44,589 nucleotides of DNA from Oscillospiraceae bacterium (GTDB lineage Bacteria; Bacillota; Clostridia; Oscillospirales; CAG-272): contig SVQT01000012.1 in the NCBI GenBank assembly GCA_015065215.1, positions 1-44,589 of the forward strand, read 5' to 3'. Both the position numbers and the translations under genes were made by a program. Shown in pieces: positions 1-9,308 of this stretch. The notes under the pieces are model-generated. The model was not told the origin of the DNA and ran no database searches. It was given only the letters and a program-made list of their open reading frames with translations. How positions within the stretch are numbered: the stretch's first letter is position 1; each line of letters begins with the position of its first letter.

Positions 1-333
1 GTCGGGCTCGCACTCATAAAGATCATCCAGATCAAAGCCCATGCCGGACAATGCCTTGCGATAGGCGTCCTGCAAGCCCAGATTGCACAAATTGGTCTTG
101 AGTGAACGACCAAGCAAAAACTCCATGCACATATAGTAAATGCGCTTGGATTCGGTACGGTTGACCTTTTTCTTGAACTGGCCGCGTTTTTCGGTCAGGA
201 TTTCCTTGACAGTCATGGCTGCCGCTTTGTACATCTGGTCACGAGAAGCCTCGGCAGGGGTACAGCCAAAATGGCGGGAAAGCTTTTCTTCGATGCCTGC
301 GCGCACCTCTTGTGCGCTGGGATTGTAATTCAT
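1..333 (-). CDS. glgP: Glycogen/alpha-glucan phosphorylase, N-terminal fragment (contig edge)
   Basis: This is the first 111 codons of a GT35 phosphorylase, which releases glucose-1-phosphate from glycogen or maltodextrin ends in the cytoplasm. The start is ATG at 333 with a GGAGGA ribosome site just upstream. The identifying motif is YYMCMEFLLGRSLKTNL, the N-terminal signature of bacterial GlgP; the pyridoxal-phosphate lysine region lies beyond the contig. The gene follows glgA by about 50 bp on the same strand with no terminator between them, so it is read as the last visible gene of the glycogen operon. The truncation is an assembly edge, not a broken gene. Confidence 0.93.
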   Translation of the reverse strand, partial: MNYNPSAQEVRAGIEEKLSRHFGCTPAEASRDQMYKAAAMTVKEILTEKRGQFKKKVNRTESKRIYYMCMEFLLGRSLKTNLCNLGLQDAYRKALSGMGFDLDDLYECEPD

Positions 334-386
334 TGGTTTTCCTCCGATGTGGTATAGTAATTGCTAATCTTTATTTTTAAAGCAGA

Positions 387-1820
387 TCAAAGATCATAAT
401 ACATCTGCATATATCCTTGCGCCGACTGTCCCCAAGAGAAATCGGTACGCATGATTTTCGAAATCAGTTTGTCACGGCGCTCCGCGTCATTCCACAGATC
501 TACCGCAGCCGCAGAACGCTCAAATAGCTCCTCCGCGTTATAACCCGCAAAGGTAAAGCCGATGCCCATCATTTTGCCGTTCTTTTCCCAATAAGGCTTG
601 ATCGAGTCATAAAGACCGCCGGTTTCACGCACCACCGGGATGGCGCCATAGCGGGCAGCAATCATCTGAGAAAGACCGCAGGGCTCACTCTTGGAGGGCA
701 TCAGGAAAATGTCGGTAGCCGCATAAATGCGCTTGGCCAGATCGCGGTCATATTTGAGCAAGGCACGCACCTTTTCAGGATACTGCTTTTCCAGCGTGGC
801 AAAGAATTGCTCAAAGCGAGCATCTCCCTTGCCCAGGATCACCAGTTGCACATCACGCTCGCAAAGCAACCGCTCGATCATGCCGGTGATAATATCCAGC
901 CCCTTGTGCGCGACCAGACGGGAAATAATGGAAAGCATTGGCACGTCATCACGCTCGGGCAGAGCGACCTCGTGCTGCAATGCTAGCTTATTTTTCGCCT
1001 TCTTGTCTTTGCTGCGGTAGCTATAATTGGCGGCAAGCCCCACATCCTTGGCGGGATTGTAATAAACATAGTCGATACCGTTGAGAATACCGCAAAGCTT
1101 GTGACGGTTCTCACAAAGAACGGGGTCTAAGCCGTGGGCGTACTCGGCGGTGCAGATCTCCTCAGCGTAGCGAGGGCTGACCGTGCTGACCGCATTGGCG
1201 GTTACAATGGCGCCCTTCATCAAATTGATACAGCCACCAAAGTCCATACGGTTGCGCTCCCCCTCACCCAGCGAGAACACATCGCCCAGAATGGCAAAGG
1301 AATACTTACCCTGGTATTCAATATTGTGAATGGTAAAGACGGTCTTGATATTCTCATAACCCGGGCGATTGCGATAAACACAGTCCAAATATACCGGGCA
1401 CAGGGCCGCCTGCCAATCATGCGCGTGTAGCACATCGGGATAGAAGCCGAGCTGGCCGATGGCTTCCACAGCCGCCATGCAAAAATACGCATAGCGCTCA
1501 CCGTCATCATACTCACCGTATAAACTGCCACGCTTGAAGTAATATTCGTTATCAATAAAGTAGTAAGTCACGCCGTCCTTTTGCAACGACTTCACGCCAC
1601 AATAAAGCTTGCGCCATGCCAGATGCACGGTAAAGACCGCCTCGGTCTTCATCCGCGCGCGCCATTCGGGCGATACCTGACCGTAAAGGGGCAGGATCAC
1701 GCGCACGTCGGCCTCGCCGGTAGCGGCAAGCGCGGCGGGCAGCGAGCCCATCACGTCACCCAGTCCGCCGGTGGCGGCAAAGGGCATTGCCTCAGCACCT
1801 ACAAAGAGGATTTTTTTCAT
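387..1820 (-). CDS. glgA: Glycogen synthase (ADP-glucose type, GT5)
   Basis: Transfers glucose from ADP-glucose to the growing alpha-1,4-glucan. The 477-residue length is normal for bacterial GlgA. The N-terminal ADP-glucose loop reads EAMPFAATGGLGDV (the family's KTGGL motif is ATGGL here). The C-terminal catalytic segment has SKSEPCGLSQMIAARYG followed by RETGGL. An in-frame GTG lies 15 bases upstream, but AAAGGAGA sits directly before the ATG at 1820, so that ATG is preferred. It lies between glgD and glgP in the operon, with an unusually long gap of 295 bp to glgD that holds a palindrome and repeat-like sequence. Confidence 0.96.
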   Translation of the reverse strand: MKKILFVGAEAMPFAATGGLGDVMGSLPAALAATGEADVRVILPLYGQVSPEWRARMKTEAVFTVHLAWRKLYCGVKSLQKDGVTYYFIDNEYYFKRGSLYGEYDDGERYAYFCMAAVEAIGQLGFYPDVLHAHDWQAALCPVYLDCVYRNRPGYENIKTVFTIHNIEYQGKYSFAILGDVFSLGEGERNRMDFGGCINLMKGAIVTANAVSTVSPRYAEEICTAEYAHGLDPVLCENRHKLCGILNGIDYVYYNPAKDVGLAANYSYRSKDKKAKNKLALQHEVALPERDDVPMLSIISRLVAHKGLDIITGMIERLLCERDVQLVILGKGDARFEQFFATLEKQYPEKVRALLKYDRDLAKRIYAATDIFLMPSKSEPCGLSQMIAARYGAIPVVRETGGLYDSIKPYWEKNGKMMGIGFTFAGYNAEELFERSAAAVDLWNDAERRDKLISKIMRTDFSWGQSAQGYMQMYYDL

Positions 1821-2007
1821 ATAGTCTCCTTTCACATTCCCTTGCGGAAATGGATCTTTCTTTTCATTCCTTTGAGGATCACACGTTCACCGTTCAACGG
1901 TAAGCTCTGCGAAATATTTGCGCAAACGGTTTCTTCGCCGGCTTATCGCTGATCCTATGAAAAATCGTGTCAGGTTAATGGCGCCCACCAAGCGCAAGCG
2001 CTTCTCA

Positions 2008-2029
2008 TGAGATTTGCATGCAAATCTCA
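2008..2029. repeat. 22-bp perfect palindrome in the glgD-glgA interval
   Basis: The left arm is TGAGATTTGCA and the right arm is its exact reverse complement, centred on GCATGC. A second small inverted repeat, AAGCGC-AA-GCGCTT, lies just before it at 1990-2003. There is no T-tract, so it is not an ordinary terminator. It could be an operator, an mRNA-processing hairpin inside the glg operon, or the edge of a dispersed repeat. The sequence after it (about 2030-2105) shares short blocks with the tandem repeats upstream of rimP. Confidence 0.7.
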
Positions 2030-2115
2030 CCGCAAGAAAGCAAGGCGAAGGCATAGTAAACCTACGTCGAGCCGCTTTCGAGGAGCAACGACACATGACG
2101 CGATTTTTCGACGGA

Positions 2116-3249
2116 TCAAACAGTCATGCCTTTGCCGATGTAGAACGGCAGCGTCTCATGCCCGCACAGCTCACGGTCGTCCTTGATAACAACATTCTTG
2201 TCGGTGATCACGCAACCAAGCTTCACATTCTCACCGGTATAGGTATCCTGCATCAGGATCGAATTCCTGATCACAGTGCCCTTGCCCACATGTACGCCAC
2301 GGAAAAGGATAGAATTCTCTACCGTTCCCTCGATCACGCAACCGTCAGCAATCAAGGAGTTTTTGACCTTGGCATCGGGCAGATAGCGCGTGGGGGCCGA
2401 ATTGCGCACCTTGGTGAAAATGGGCTGATTGCGACGGTAGAAGAGGTTGACGCGGGATTTGCGATCAAGCAAACGCATCGAACAACGGAAGTAGCTCTCG
2501 ATCGAGTTGACACGAGCAAAAAATCCGTCATAACGGGCGACAAAGAAGCGATCGCGGCCCAAATTGCGATATATTACATCGCGATGGAAGCTGGTATAGC
2601 CGCGAGAAATGGCATCGGCAACCACACGCTGAAGATAGGTGCGGCGCACGATCATAATATCCGAGCAGATCTCAACCCTGCCCTGCTGACCTTCATAAGC
2701 GCCGATGTCGATCAGGCGATTGTTCTCATCAAAGGTCGGGACCTGCACCTTGCGATCCAGATCCTGCTCATCGGTATCGACAGTAGCGGTGATCAACGTC
2801 ACATCAGCATTGTTCTTTCTATGCTGCTCCATCGCCACTGCCAGATCCACGTTGCAAATCACATCGCAATCAGACAGCACCAATGCTTCCTCGGTGCAAC
2901 GGTCCACAAAATTCATCACACCCATCAGGGCCTCCAAACGGGTGGTATAGACCTTGTTCGCCACAGCATTGTCATAAGCGGTGATAAAGGGAGGCAGGAT
3001 TTTGATACCGCCGTTGCGACGGGCCAGATCCCAGTCTTTACCGTTGCCGACATGGTCCAGCAAGGATTGATAATTATCGTGGGTGATAAGCCCCACCTTG
3101 GTGATGCCCGAATTCACCATATTGGAAAGCGCAAAGTCAATCAAGCGGTAACGGCCGGCAAAAGGGATACTGCCCATGGTGCGGCGCGTGGTCAATTCAG
3201 GGATGGATGCATCGTGAATGTTAGAAAAAATAATTCCAGCTGCTCTCAT
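2116..3249 (-). CDS. glgD: Glucose-1-phosphate adenylyltransferase subunit GlgD
   Basis: Non-catalytic or regulatory partner of GlgC in Firmicutes ADP-glucose pyrophosphorylase; 377 residues. The N-terminus (GIIFSNIHDASIPELTTRR) keeps the nucleotidyltransferase fold (RYRLIDFALSNMVNSGI) but lacks the GGxGxRL nucleotide loop seen in its neighbour GlgC. The C-terminus has left-handed beta-helix hexapeptide-like repeats. A start at ATG 3249 is supported by AAGGAGG, and the glgC stop lies only 12 bp upstream, so the two are probably translated together. Assignment to GlgD rather than a second GlgC rests on the missing catalytic loop and the family-typical start. Confidence 0.95.
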   Translation of the reverse strand: MRAAGIIFSNIHDASIPELTTRRTMGSIPFAGRYRLIDFALSNMVNSGITKVGLITHDNYQSLLDHVGNGKDWDLARRNGGIKILPPFITAYDNAVANKVYTTRLEALMGVMNFVDRCTEEALVLSDCDVICNVDLAVAMEQHRKNNADVTLITATVDTDEQDLDRKVQVPTFDENNRLIDIGAYEGQQGRVEICSDIMIVRRTYLQRVVADAISRGYTSFHRDVIYRNLGRDRFFVARYDGFFARVNSIESYFRCSMRLLDRKSRVNLFYRRNQPIFTKVRNSAPTRYLPDAKVKNSLIADGCVIEGTVENSILFRGVHVGKGTVIRNSILMQDTYTGENVKLGCVITDKNVVIKDDRELCGHETLPFYIGKGMTV

Positions 3250-3261
3250 GTTCTTCCCTCC

Positions 3262-4443
3262 TTATTCCGGCAGTGTGGCGCCGTCGGCAACCACCGCTCC
3301 GTCTGCTATGCGGGTACCTTCGCCAATGACAGTGATACCCTTTGCCTCGCCCTTGCTCTTGCCCACGCGGGCATCGGCGCCGATCTCTACGTCACGGTCC
3401 AGAATGGCGTACTCCACCACAGCACCCTCGCCGATGACGCAATCGCCCATCAGCACAGAATCCACAACAGTAGCGCCCTCCAACACCTGCACATTCTCAC
3501 CGAGAACGCTGTTCTTAACCGTGCCATAGATGGCGCAGCCCTCGGTAATCGAGGCGTTTTCTACCACACCATGCTCGCCGATGATCTGAGGCGGCGCGTT
3601 CTCATGACGGGAAAGGATGCGCCAATCCCGATCACCCAGCTGGAGAACAGGATGCTCACCCAGCAGATCCATATTCGCCTCCCAGAGAGAGTCAATGGTG
3701 CCCACATCCTTCCAGTAACCCTTGAAGGTGTAGGCCATCATCTTCTCGCCCGCGGCAAGCATGGCGGGAATGATATTCTTACCGAAATCGTTGGCCGATT
3801 TGGGATCCTCCGCGTCAGCGATCAAGTATTTGGCCAACTCGTGCCGGCTGAAGATGTAGATGCCCATAGAGGCCTTGGTGCTTTCCGGCTTTTTGGGCTT
3901 TTCAGTAAAGCGAATGATCTGCCCTGCCTCGTTGGTGGTCAGAATACCGAAGCGGCTCGCCTCCTCGATCGGCACATCAATAACGGCAATGGTGCAAGCG
4001 GCACCGCTTGCCTTATGGGCACTAAGCATTTCCGCATAATTCATACGGTAGATATGATCGCCCGACAGGATCAGTACATAGTCAGGATCGTACCGATCAA
4101 TAAATTGTAGATTTTGATAGATGGCGTTGGCAGTACCCTTGTACCAGTCCGCGCCCTTCTTTCCCTGATAGGGGGGCAGAATCTTGACACCGCCGTAGTT
4201 GCGGTCCAGATCCCAGGGGAGCCCCGTACCGATGTACTCGTTGAGTACAAGGGGTTGGTACTGGGTCAGCACACCCACTGTATCAATGCCGGAGTTGGCA
4301 CAGTTGGAAAGCGGGAAATCTATAATGCGGTACTTCCCGCCAAAAGTAACAGCGGGCTTCGCGGTCTTGGCAGTCAACACAGTCAGTCGGCTTCCCTGGC
4401 CGCCCGCTAGTAGCATCGCCACGCACTCTTTCTTCTTAAACAT
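3262..4443 (-). CDS. glgC: Glucose-1-phosphate adenylyltransferase (ADP-glucose pyrophosphorylase), catalytic subunit
   Basis: Makes ADP-glucose from glucose-1-phosphate and ATP, the committed step of glycogen synthesis. The 393-residue protein starts [20 protein letters not shown], with the intact GGxGxRL loop, then [19 protein letters not shown] and [12 protein letters not shown]. The sugar-phosphate site is seen in the FTEKPKKP region, followed by hexapeptide repeats at the C-terminus. GGAGGA lies 8-9 bases before the ATG. It is the second gene of the operon, about 80 bp after glgB, and precedes glgD. Activity is probably allosteric, as in the family, but no effector can be read from the sequence. 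Confidence 0.97.
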   Translation of the reverse strand: MFKKKECVAMLLAGGQGSRLTVLTAKTAKPAVTFGGKYRIIDFPLSNCANSGIDTVGVLTQYQPLVLNEYIGTGLPWDLDRNYGGVKILPPYQGKKGADWYKGTANAIYQNLQFIDRYDPDYVLILSGDHIYRMNYAEMLSAHKASGAACTIAVIDVPIEEASRFGILTTNEAGQIIRFTEKPKKPESTKASMGIYIFSRHELAKYLIADAEDPKSANDFGKNIIPAMLAAGEKMMAYTFKGYWKDVGTIDSLWEANMDLLGEHPVLQLGDRDWRILSRHENAPPQIIGEHGVVENASITEGCAIYGTVKNSVLGENVQVLEGATVVDSVLMGDCVIGEGAVVEYAILDRDVEIGADARVGKSKGEAKGITVIGEGTRIADGAVVADGATLPE

Positions 4444-4525
4444 AGTATATATCCTCCCATTCGGTCATGTTATTGTTGAAATCATTGGTCAAAAGGGGTT
4501 GCTATGGATATTGCGAGGGGTTACG

Positions 4526-6424
4526 CTATTTTTTGGTCTGATATTTTCGCCGGCATTTCAGGATCACGGCGCCAAGCGGGGGGATCCGCAATCGCGCTGA
4601 CGCAACCTGACCGTGAAGCGGTTGAGGCAGGGTCTTGATCGATCCTTTGTTGATCACGCCAGAGCCACCGTAAGCGGTATCGTCCGAGTTAAAAACCTCC
4701 TCCCAGACACCGTGATAGGGTAAGCCTTGGCAAAAATCCTCATAGGTGGCGGGAGTGAAATTGATCAGCACCACCAACTCTCTGCCCCGCCGGTCAATGC
4801 GGCGATAGGAGAGAATACTCTGCTCGCTATTGTCGGCATCGATCCACTGAAAACCCGCCCAACCGTCATCCAGATCATACAGCGGCGGGTGCTTGAGATA
4901 GAAATGGTTGAGGGCGGCGGTATAGTGCTGCATCTCCCCGTGGGCGGGATAGTCCAGCATAAACCATTCCAGCTCCTCCTCAAAGGCCCACTCCCGAAAG
5001 GGACCGTATTCACAGCCCATAAAGAGTAGCTTTTTGCCCGGATGGGTCATCATATACGCCATCATTGCCCTGGTATCGGCAAACTTGCGCCAATAATCGC
5101 CAGGGGAGCGATCCAGCAAAGATAGCTTACCGTGAACCACCTCGTCGTGAGAGATCGGCAACACATATTTCTCGTTAAAGGAATAGGTGAGCGAGAAAGT
5201 AGTTTGCGTATGATGAAAGCGGCGGAAATAATACTCTTCTTTTTTATAATCCAGAGTATCATTCATCCAACCCATATTCCACTTCATCGAAAAGCCGAGG
5301 CCGCCGTTTTCAAAGGTGGTCAGATTGCCATAGGCTGTGGACTCCTCGGCAATCATCAGCACATCCGGGTGAGCGCCCCGTATATGACTGTTCAGCTTTT
5401 GAAAGAAAGCGATCGCTTCCAGATTCCGATTATCGCCGTGCACATTAGGCACCCACTCGCCCGGCTCCCGATCGTAATCCAGATAGAGCATTGAGGCCAC
5501 CGCATCCACACGCAAGCCGTCGGCGTGGTATTTCTCTATCCAGTAAGTGGCATTGGAAACAAGAAAGGATTGTACCTCCTCCCGGCCCACATCAAAGCAA
5601 CGGGTTCCCCAGCCCCTGTGCTCGATACGGTCTCTGCCCTGATATTCGTACAGCGGCTGCCCGTCAAACTCATAAAGCCCATGGGCATCCTTGGGGAAAT
5701 GCGCCGGCACCCAGTCCAAAATCACACCGATGCCCGCCTCGTGAAAGGCATCTACCAACGCCATAAATTCCTTTGGCTTACCATAGCGCGAGGTGGGCGC
5801 ATAGTATCCGGTAACCTGATAGCCCCAGGAGCCGTCAAAGGGATGCTCCATGACAGGCATGAGCTCTACATGCGTATACCCCATGGCCTTTACATAAGAG
5901 GGCAGCTCTCTTGCCATCTCCTCATAGGTGTAATAGCTGCCATCCCGGTGCCGTTTAAAGGATCCGAGATGCAGCTCATACACGTTGATCGGTTGATGGT
6001 AAAAATCCTGCGGCCGCATCCTTTTGGCCCGGTTTGCCATCCAGCCCGCGTCCCGCCATTCATAGCCGTCAATATCAGCATAGACCGAGGCTGTTTCAGG
6101 CGGCAGCTGCGCATGAAAGGCATAAGGATCCGCTTTATAGCGCTCCCCATTGGGAGTGATGAGCTTATATTTGTAAACAGCGCCCTCTCCAAATCGATCG
6201 GTGGAGATATACCCCTCAAAGATGCCCGCGTCACTCACCCGTGTCAGCTGATCTCGGTCGGCCCATCCGTTAAACTCTCCCACAACAAAAACGGCATTGG
6301 CGTGCGGAGCCCAAACACGAAAAGCGTAAGCATCACCTTCGCGGTGCACCCCAAGATAGTCATAGCTGTGATAGTTGGTCCCTTGGTGAAACAGATACGG
6401 GGCAAGCGTTTCCCGACTTGACAT
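4526..6424 (-). CDS. glgB: 1,4-alpha-glucan branching enzyme (GH13)
   Basis: Introduces alpha-1,6 branches into glycogen. The 632-residue protein has an N-terminal CBM48-like domain (RVWAPHANAVFVVGEFNGW), a GH13 barrel with the nucleophile in GLRVDAVASMLYLDY (about D307) and the acid/base in MIAEEST (about E360), then PISHDEVVHGK and MGCEYGPFREW, all family hallmarks, and a C-terminal beta domain. The ATG at 6424 follows GGAG. It is the first gene of the glycogen operon and lies directly downstream of the promoter at 6484-6512. Confidence 0.97.
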   Translation of the reverse strand: MSSRETLAPYLFHQGTNYHSYDYLGVHREGDAYAFRVWAPHANAVFVVGEFNGWADRDQLTRVSDAGIFEGYISTDRFGEGAVYKYKLITPNGERYKADPYAFHAQLPPETASVYADIDGYEWRDAGWMANRAKRMRPQDFYHQPINVYELHLGSFKRHRDGSYYTYEEMARELPSYVKAMGYTHVELMPVMEHPFDGSWGYQVTGYYAPTSRYGKPKEFMALVDAFHEAGIGVILDWVPAHFPKDAHGLYEFDGQPLYEYQGRDRIEHRGWGTRCFDVGREEVQSFLVSNATYWIEKYHADGLRVDAVASMLYLDYDREPGEWVPNVHGDNRNLEAIAFFQKLNSHIRGAHPDVLMIAEESTAYGNLTTFENGGLGFSMKWNMGWMNDTLDYKKEEYYFRRFHHTQTTFSLTYSFNEKYVLPISHDEVVHGKLSLLDRSPGDYWRKFADTRAMMAYMMTHPGKKLLFMGCEYGPFREWAFEEELEWFMLDYPAHGEMQHYTAALNHFYLKHPPLYDLDDGWAGFQWIDADNSEQSILSYRRIDRRGRELVVLINFTPATYEDFCQGLPYHGVWEEVFNSDDTAYGGSGVINKGSIKTLPQPLHGQVASARLRIPPLGAVILKCRRKYQTKK

Positions 6425-6483
6425 AAGGCATCTCCTTTCTTTTTTACCGCTTACTTTTTAAATATAATACATCATTATATTTT

Positions 6484-6512
6484 ATTATAACTTATTCCAT
6501 TGATTTTTTCAA
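6484..6512 (-). promoter_or_regulatory. Sigma-A promoter of the glgBCDAP operon
   Basis: Read on the minus strand: -35 TTGAAA (6512-6507), a 17-bp spacer and -10 TATAAT (6489-6484). This places the transcript start near 6477, about 50 nt before the glgB ATG. Confidence 0.85.
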
Positions 6513-6697
6513 CTGGTTTTCTTATGTTTTTTCTGTTAAAAATAAACAATTTTCGATTTTTTTAGCATACAACCGCATTTTTCTACCTTTCTCCTCCCAT
6601 TTCTCAAAAGCATGCTTCCATTTGCAATATTTCAAGCGAAGATTTTGGCAAAAAGTTCACATCCTTTTGCAAATCCTACTTTTTCAATGATAAAAGC

Positions 6698-6726
6698 TTG
6701 CAAACTCACTTTCCTTTTGTTATAAT
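6698..6726 (+). promoter_or_regulatory. Sigma-A promoter of the sugar kinase gene
   Basis: -35 TTGCAA (6698-6703), 17-bp spacer, -10 TATAAT (6721-6726). The predicted start near 6733 leaves a short leader with AAGGAG before the ATG at 6769. Confidence 0.87.
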
Positions 6727-6768
6727 GAAATCAAAATACGCCTTCTCAGGCAAAAAGGAGAAACAGTT

Positions 6769-7788
6769 ATGAAATTTGTATGCTTTGGCGAGATCATGGG
6801 TCGCCTTTCCCCCATTGGCTATAAACGCTTTGTACAGGCCGATTGCTTTGAGGTCATTTATGGCGGTGGCGAGGCCAACGTCGCGGCTTCTCTTGCCAAT
6901 TTTGGCTTGAACGCCTCTTATGTCACCAAACTGCCGGATAACGACATCGGCAAAAGCGCCCTGCGCACCCTGCGCGCCCACGGCGTTGATACTGCCGACA
7001 TCGTCTGGGGCGGCGAGCGTCTCGGCCTATACTACTGCGAAAAGGGTGCCTCACAGCGCCCCAGCAAGGTGATCTATGACCGCAAGTATTCCTCCATTTC
7101 CGCCGCAACGGTAGCGGATTTTGACTGGAAAAAGATCTTTGAGGGCGCCACCTGGTTCCACTTTACCGGTATCACCCCCGCCCTGTCGGATGCCTGTGCC
7201 GAGATCTCGCTTGCCGCCGTGAAGGCCGCAAAGGAAATGGGCCTGACCGTATCCTGCGATCTGAACTTCCGCAAGAACCTCTGGACCACCGAAAAGGCCG
7301 GCAAGGTCATGGGCGAGCTGATGCCCTATGTGGACGTAGCCATCGCCAACGAGGAGGACTGCGAAAAGGTCTTTGGCATCAAGGCCGCCAATACCGATAT
7401 TACCGGCGGCAAGCTCTCGCACGAGGGCTATAAGGATGTGGCAAAGCAGCTCTCCGACCGTTTCCATATCCCCACCGTGGCCATCACCCTGCGCGGCTCC
7501 ATCTCGGCCAATGACAACAACTGGGCGGCTATGCTCTACAAGGATGGGGATTACTACTTCTCCAAGAATTATGCTGTACATATTGTAGATCGTGTCGGCG
7601 GCGGTGACAGCTTTGGCGCCGGTCTGATCTACGCTGTCGCAAATGGCTATGACAACCAAAACGCCATCGAATTTGCCGTAGCGGCCTCTGCCCTCAAGCA
7701 CTCAATCGAGGGTGATATGAACGAGGTCACCGTGGCTGAGGTCAAGGCCCTTGCCGGCGGCGACGGCTCCGGCCGCGTGCAGAGATAA
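6769..7788 (+). CDS. kdgK: PfkB-family sugar kinase, probably 2-keto-3-deoxygluconate kinase
   Basis: Cytoplasmic ribokinase-fold kinase of 339 residues. The start (MKFVCFGEIMGRLSP, then RFVQADCFEVIYGGGEANVAASLAN) is close to the KdgK subgroup, which phosphorylates 2-keto-3-deoxygluconate from uronate breakdown. The C-terminal signature DRVGGGDSFGAGLIYA contains the catalytic aspartate (about D280). It is monocistronic: its own promoter lies upstream and a strong hairpin follows 16 bp after the stop. No KDPG aldolase or uronate gene is visible, so the exact substrate is inferred from subgroup resemblance; another 2-keto or ketose substrate is possible. Confidence 0.86.
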   Translation: MKFVCFGEIMGRLSPIGYKRFVQADCFEVIYGGGEANVAASLANFGLNASYVTKLPDNDIGKSALRTLRAHGVDTADIVWGGERLGLYYCEKGASQRPSKVIYDRKYSSISAATVADFDWKKIFEGATWFHFTGITPALSDACAEISLAAVKAAKEMGLTVSCDLNFRKNLWTTEKAGKVMGELMPYVDVAIANEEDCEKVFGIKAANTDITGGKLSHEGYKDVAKQLSDRFHIPTVAITLRGSISANDNNWAAMLYKDGDYYFSKNYAVHIVDRVGGGDSFGAGLIYAVANGYDNQNAIEFAVAASALKHSIEGDMNEVTVAEVKALAGGDGSGRVQR

Positions 7789-7804
7789 TATCTGTTTTAG
7801 GCAA

Positions 7805-7846
7805 AGAGAAAGAGGACCCCTTTCGCGGAAGGGGTCCTCTTTCTCT
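7805..7846. terminator. Bidirectional terminator between the kinase and fucosidase genes
   Basis: An 18-bp perfect stem (7805-7822 with 7829-7846, arm AGAGAAAGAGGACCCCTT) around a short TCGCGG-type loop. A/T-rich ends on both sides fit termination of both convergent genes. Confidence 0.9.
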
Positions 7847-7886
7847 CTAAATCCTTCAAAAATGGGGAAACGGTATCAAAAAACGC

Positions 7887-9137
7887 TTACAATTCCTGCA
7901 CGCGGGGGGTATCCGCAAGCGTGACGGCAATCACCGTGTCCACGGGATCGGGTGCCGCGGCGGGCACCGTGATCGACAGGCGGTGCTCCTCCCGGGCTAG
8001 GTCGTACGCCTGCGTGAAATTCAAGGGGATGCCGTCTTTAAGCAATTTTGCTTCTGCCACACGGCTGGCCAACGCCAACAACGAGATACGAGGGTGCAGG
8101 CCTGGATATTTTAGAATATGCAAATAAAGGGTGTTGCTCTCCTTACGGTAGGTCACGTCCCCCCAGCGATTGATATAGGGTAAATCCGGAAAGGGATCTG
8201 TATCAAAAATGCTCTCTCCGTTCCTCTCCAGCCACGCGCCCACGGCATCCAGCACATTTGTCGAGGCCTTCGGCACGTTTCCACACCCGTCCGGACCGAT
8301 ATTGAGTAGCAGGTTGCCGCCGCGACCCCGGATTTGCACCAGATTCCGGATCACATCACCGGGGGTGGCCCACTCGGTATCGAGGGCACTGTATCCCCAA
8401 GAACGGTTAAGCGTCATTGGCACCTCAAAGGCACCGTGATAGACGTTGCGTGGGATGGAATTATTCGCCATTTGGCGGTAATCACCGAGACCGTAGCCGA
8501 TCCGCCCGTTGATCAGGCAATCGGGTTGGATCGCCTTCACCGTATCGGCAAGCTCGCGGCAAAGCGCTTTGGGCATATCATAAGGGGTATCAAACCACAA
8601 AAGACACAAATCGCCATAGTTGGTCAGCAATTCCTTGACTTGCGGCAGTGCCTTGCCGTAAAAGTAACGGCTGAAATCCTGGTTTGCGGGATCGTAGTCC
8701 CAGGTGTTGCCGTTGCCGTCTGGGTGCTCCCAATCCTGCATTTGCGAATAGTAGATGCCAAAGGGCATCCCTTCTTTGGCACAGGCGTCGGCAAAGGCTT
8801 TGATGACATCTCTGCCGTAGGGGGTGTTCATCACGTTGTAATCCGACACCTTACTGTCATACAGCGCAAATCCGTCGTGGTGCTTGGCAGTGACCACCAC
8901 GTACTGCATGCCCCACGCCTTGGCGCGGCGCACGATGGCATCGGGATCCAGCGCCGTGGGGTCAAACACCTCTGCCAGCTTTTTATACTCTGCCACAGGG
9001 ATCCGCAAATGCCGCATGATCCACTCAGCGTTACGCGGCGAGGGTGTTCCCTTATAAACGCCGCCAAGGATTGAATAAAGCCCAAAATGCACGAACAAAC
9101 CGTAGCCCACCCGTTTGAACCACGTCAGACGATCCAT
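7887..9137 (-). CDS. Alpha-L-fucosidase (GH29), cytoplasmic
   Basis: Hydrolyses alpha-fucosyl linkages. GH29 features in the 416 residues: GYGLFVHFGLYSILGG at the N-terminus, YVVVTAKHHDGFALYDSKVSDYN with the His-His pair, GIYYSQMQDWEHPD, and LLWFDTPYD with the predicted nucleophile D183. LLLNIGPDGCGNVP marks the end of the barrel, followed by a short C-terminal beta domain. There is no signal peptide, so it must act on imported fuco-oligosaccharides, although no transporter is in view. Start ATG 9137 is preceded by GAGGTG. The gene is monocistronic, with its own promoter and a shared terminator. The acid/base residue of GH29 varies and I did not assign it. Confidence 0.92.
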   Translation of the reverse strand: MDRLTWFKRVGYGLFVHFGLYSILGGVYKGTPSPRNAEWIMRHLRIPVAEYKKLAEVFDPTALDPDAIVRRAKAWGMQYVVVTAKHHDGFALYDSKVSDYNVMNTPYGRDVIKAFADACAKEGMPFGIYYSQMQDWEHPDGNGNTWDYDPANQDFSRYFYGKALPQVKELLTNYGDLCLLWFDTPYDMPKALCRELADTVKAIQPDCLINGRIGYGLGDYRQMANNSIPRNVYHGAFEVPMTLNRSWGYSALDTEWATPGDVIRNLVQIRGRGGNLLLNIGPDGCGNVPKASTNVLDAVGAWLERNGESIFDTDPFPDLPYINRWGDVTYRKESNTLYLHILKYPGLHPRISLLALASRVAEAKLLKDGIPLNFTQAYDLAREEHRLSITVPAAAPDPVDTVIAVTLADTPRVQEL

Positions 9138-9166
9138 CTCAAAGCACCTCGCTTTCTTTTGCTTGC

Positions 9167-9195
9167 ATTATAACACATTGCCGCGATTTGTGCAA
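9167..9195 (-). promoter_or_regulatory. Promoter of the GH29 fucosidase
   Basis: On the minus strand: -35 TTGCAC (9195-9190), 17-bp spacer, -10 TATAAT (9172-9167), about 30 bp before the ATG. Confidence 0.75.
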
Positions 9196-9234
9196 AAAAG
9201 AAAAACTTTCCCACTGCCGCAAATCGAAAATCCG

Positions 9235-9263
9235 TTGACTTTTTTCACGCCTTTTGATATAAT
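9235..9263 (+). promoter_or_regulatory. Sigma-A promoter of holB-ricT
   Basis: -35 TTGACT (9235-9240), 17-bp spacer, -10 TATAAT (9258-9263). It lies back to back with the fucosidase promoter. Confidence 0.87.
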
Positions 9264-9308
9264 AGTAAAGTGAAGTAGTATGTAATTCAGAATGGTGAGG
9301 TGAGAGCG

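Larger units (their letters stand above)
6425..6768. other. AT-rich divergent intergenic region, glgB / sugar kinase
   Basis: This 344-bp stretch has no gene. It holds two divergent sigma-A promoters (listed separately) and an AT-rich core. TTGCAA occurs at 6622, 6667 and 6698, the last being the -35 of the kinase promoter. GCAAAA (about 6647) and TTTTGC (about 6665) form a loose inverted repeat just upstream. These could be operator elements, but I cannot name a regulator. Confidence 0.6.

Noticed and set aside
2014-4110. 698-residue open frame on the plus strand
   Set aside because: It is antisense to glgD and glgC, which have clear motifs and ribosome sites; the frame has no recognisable domain.
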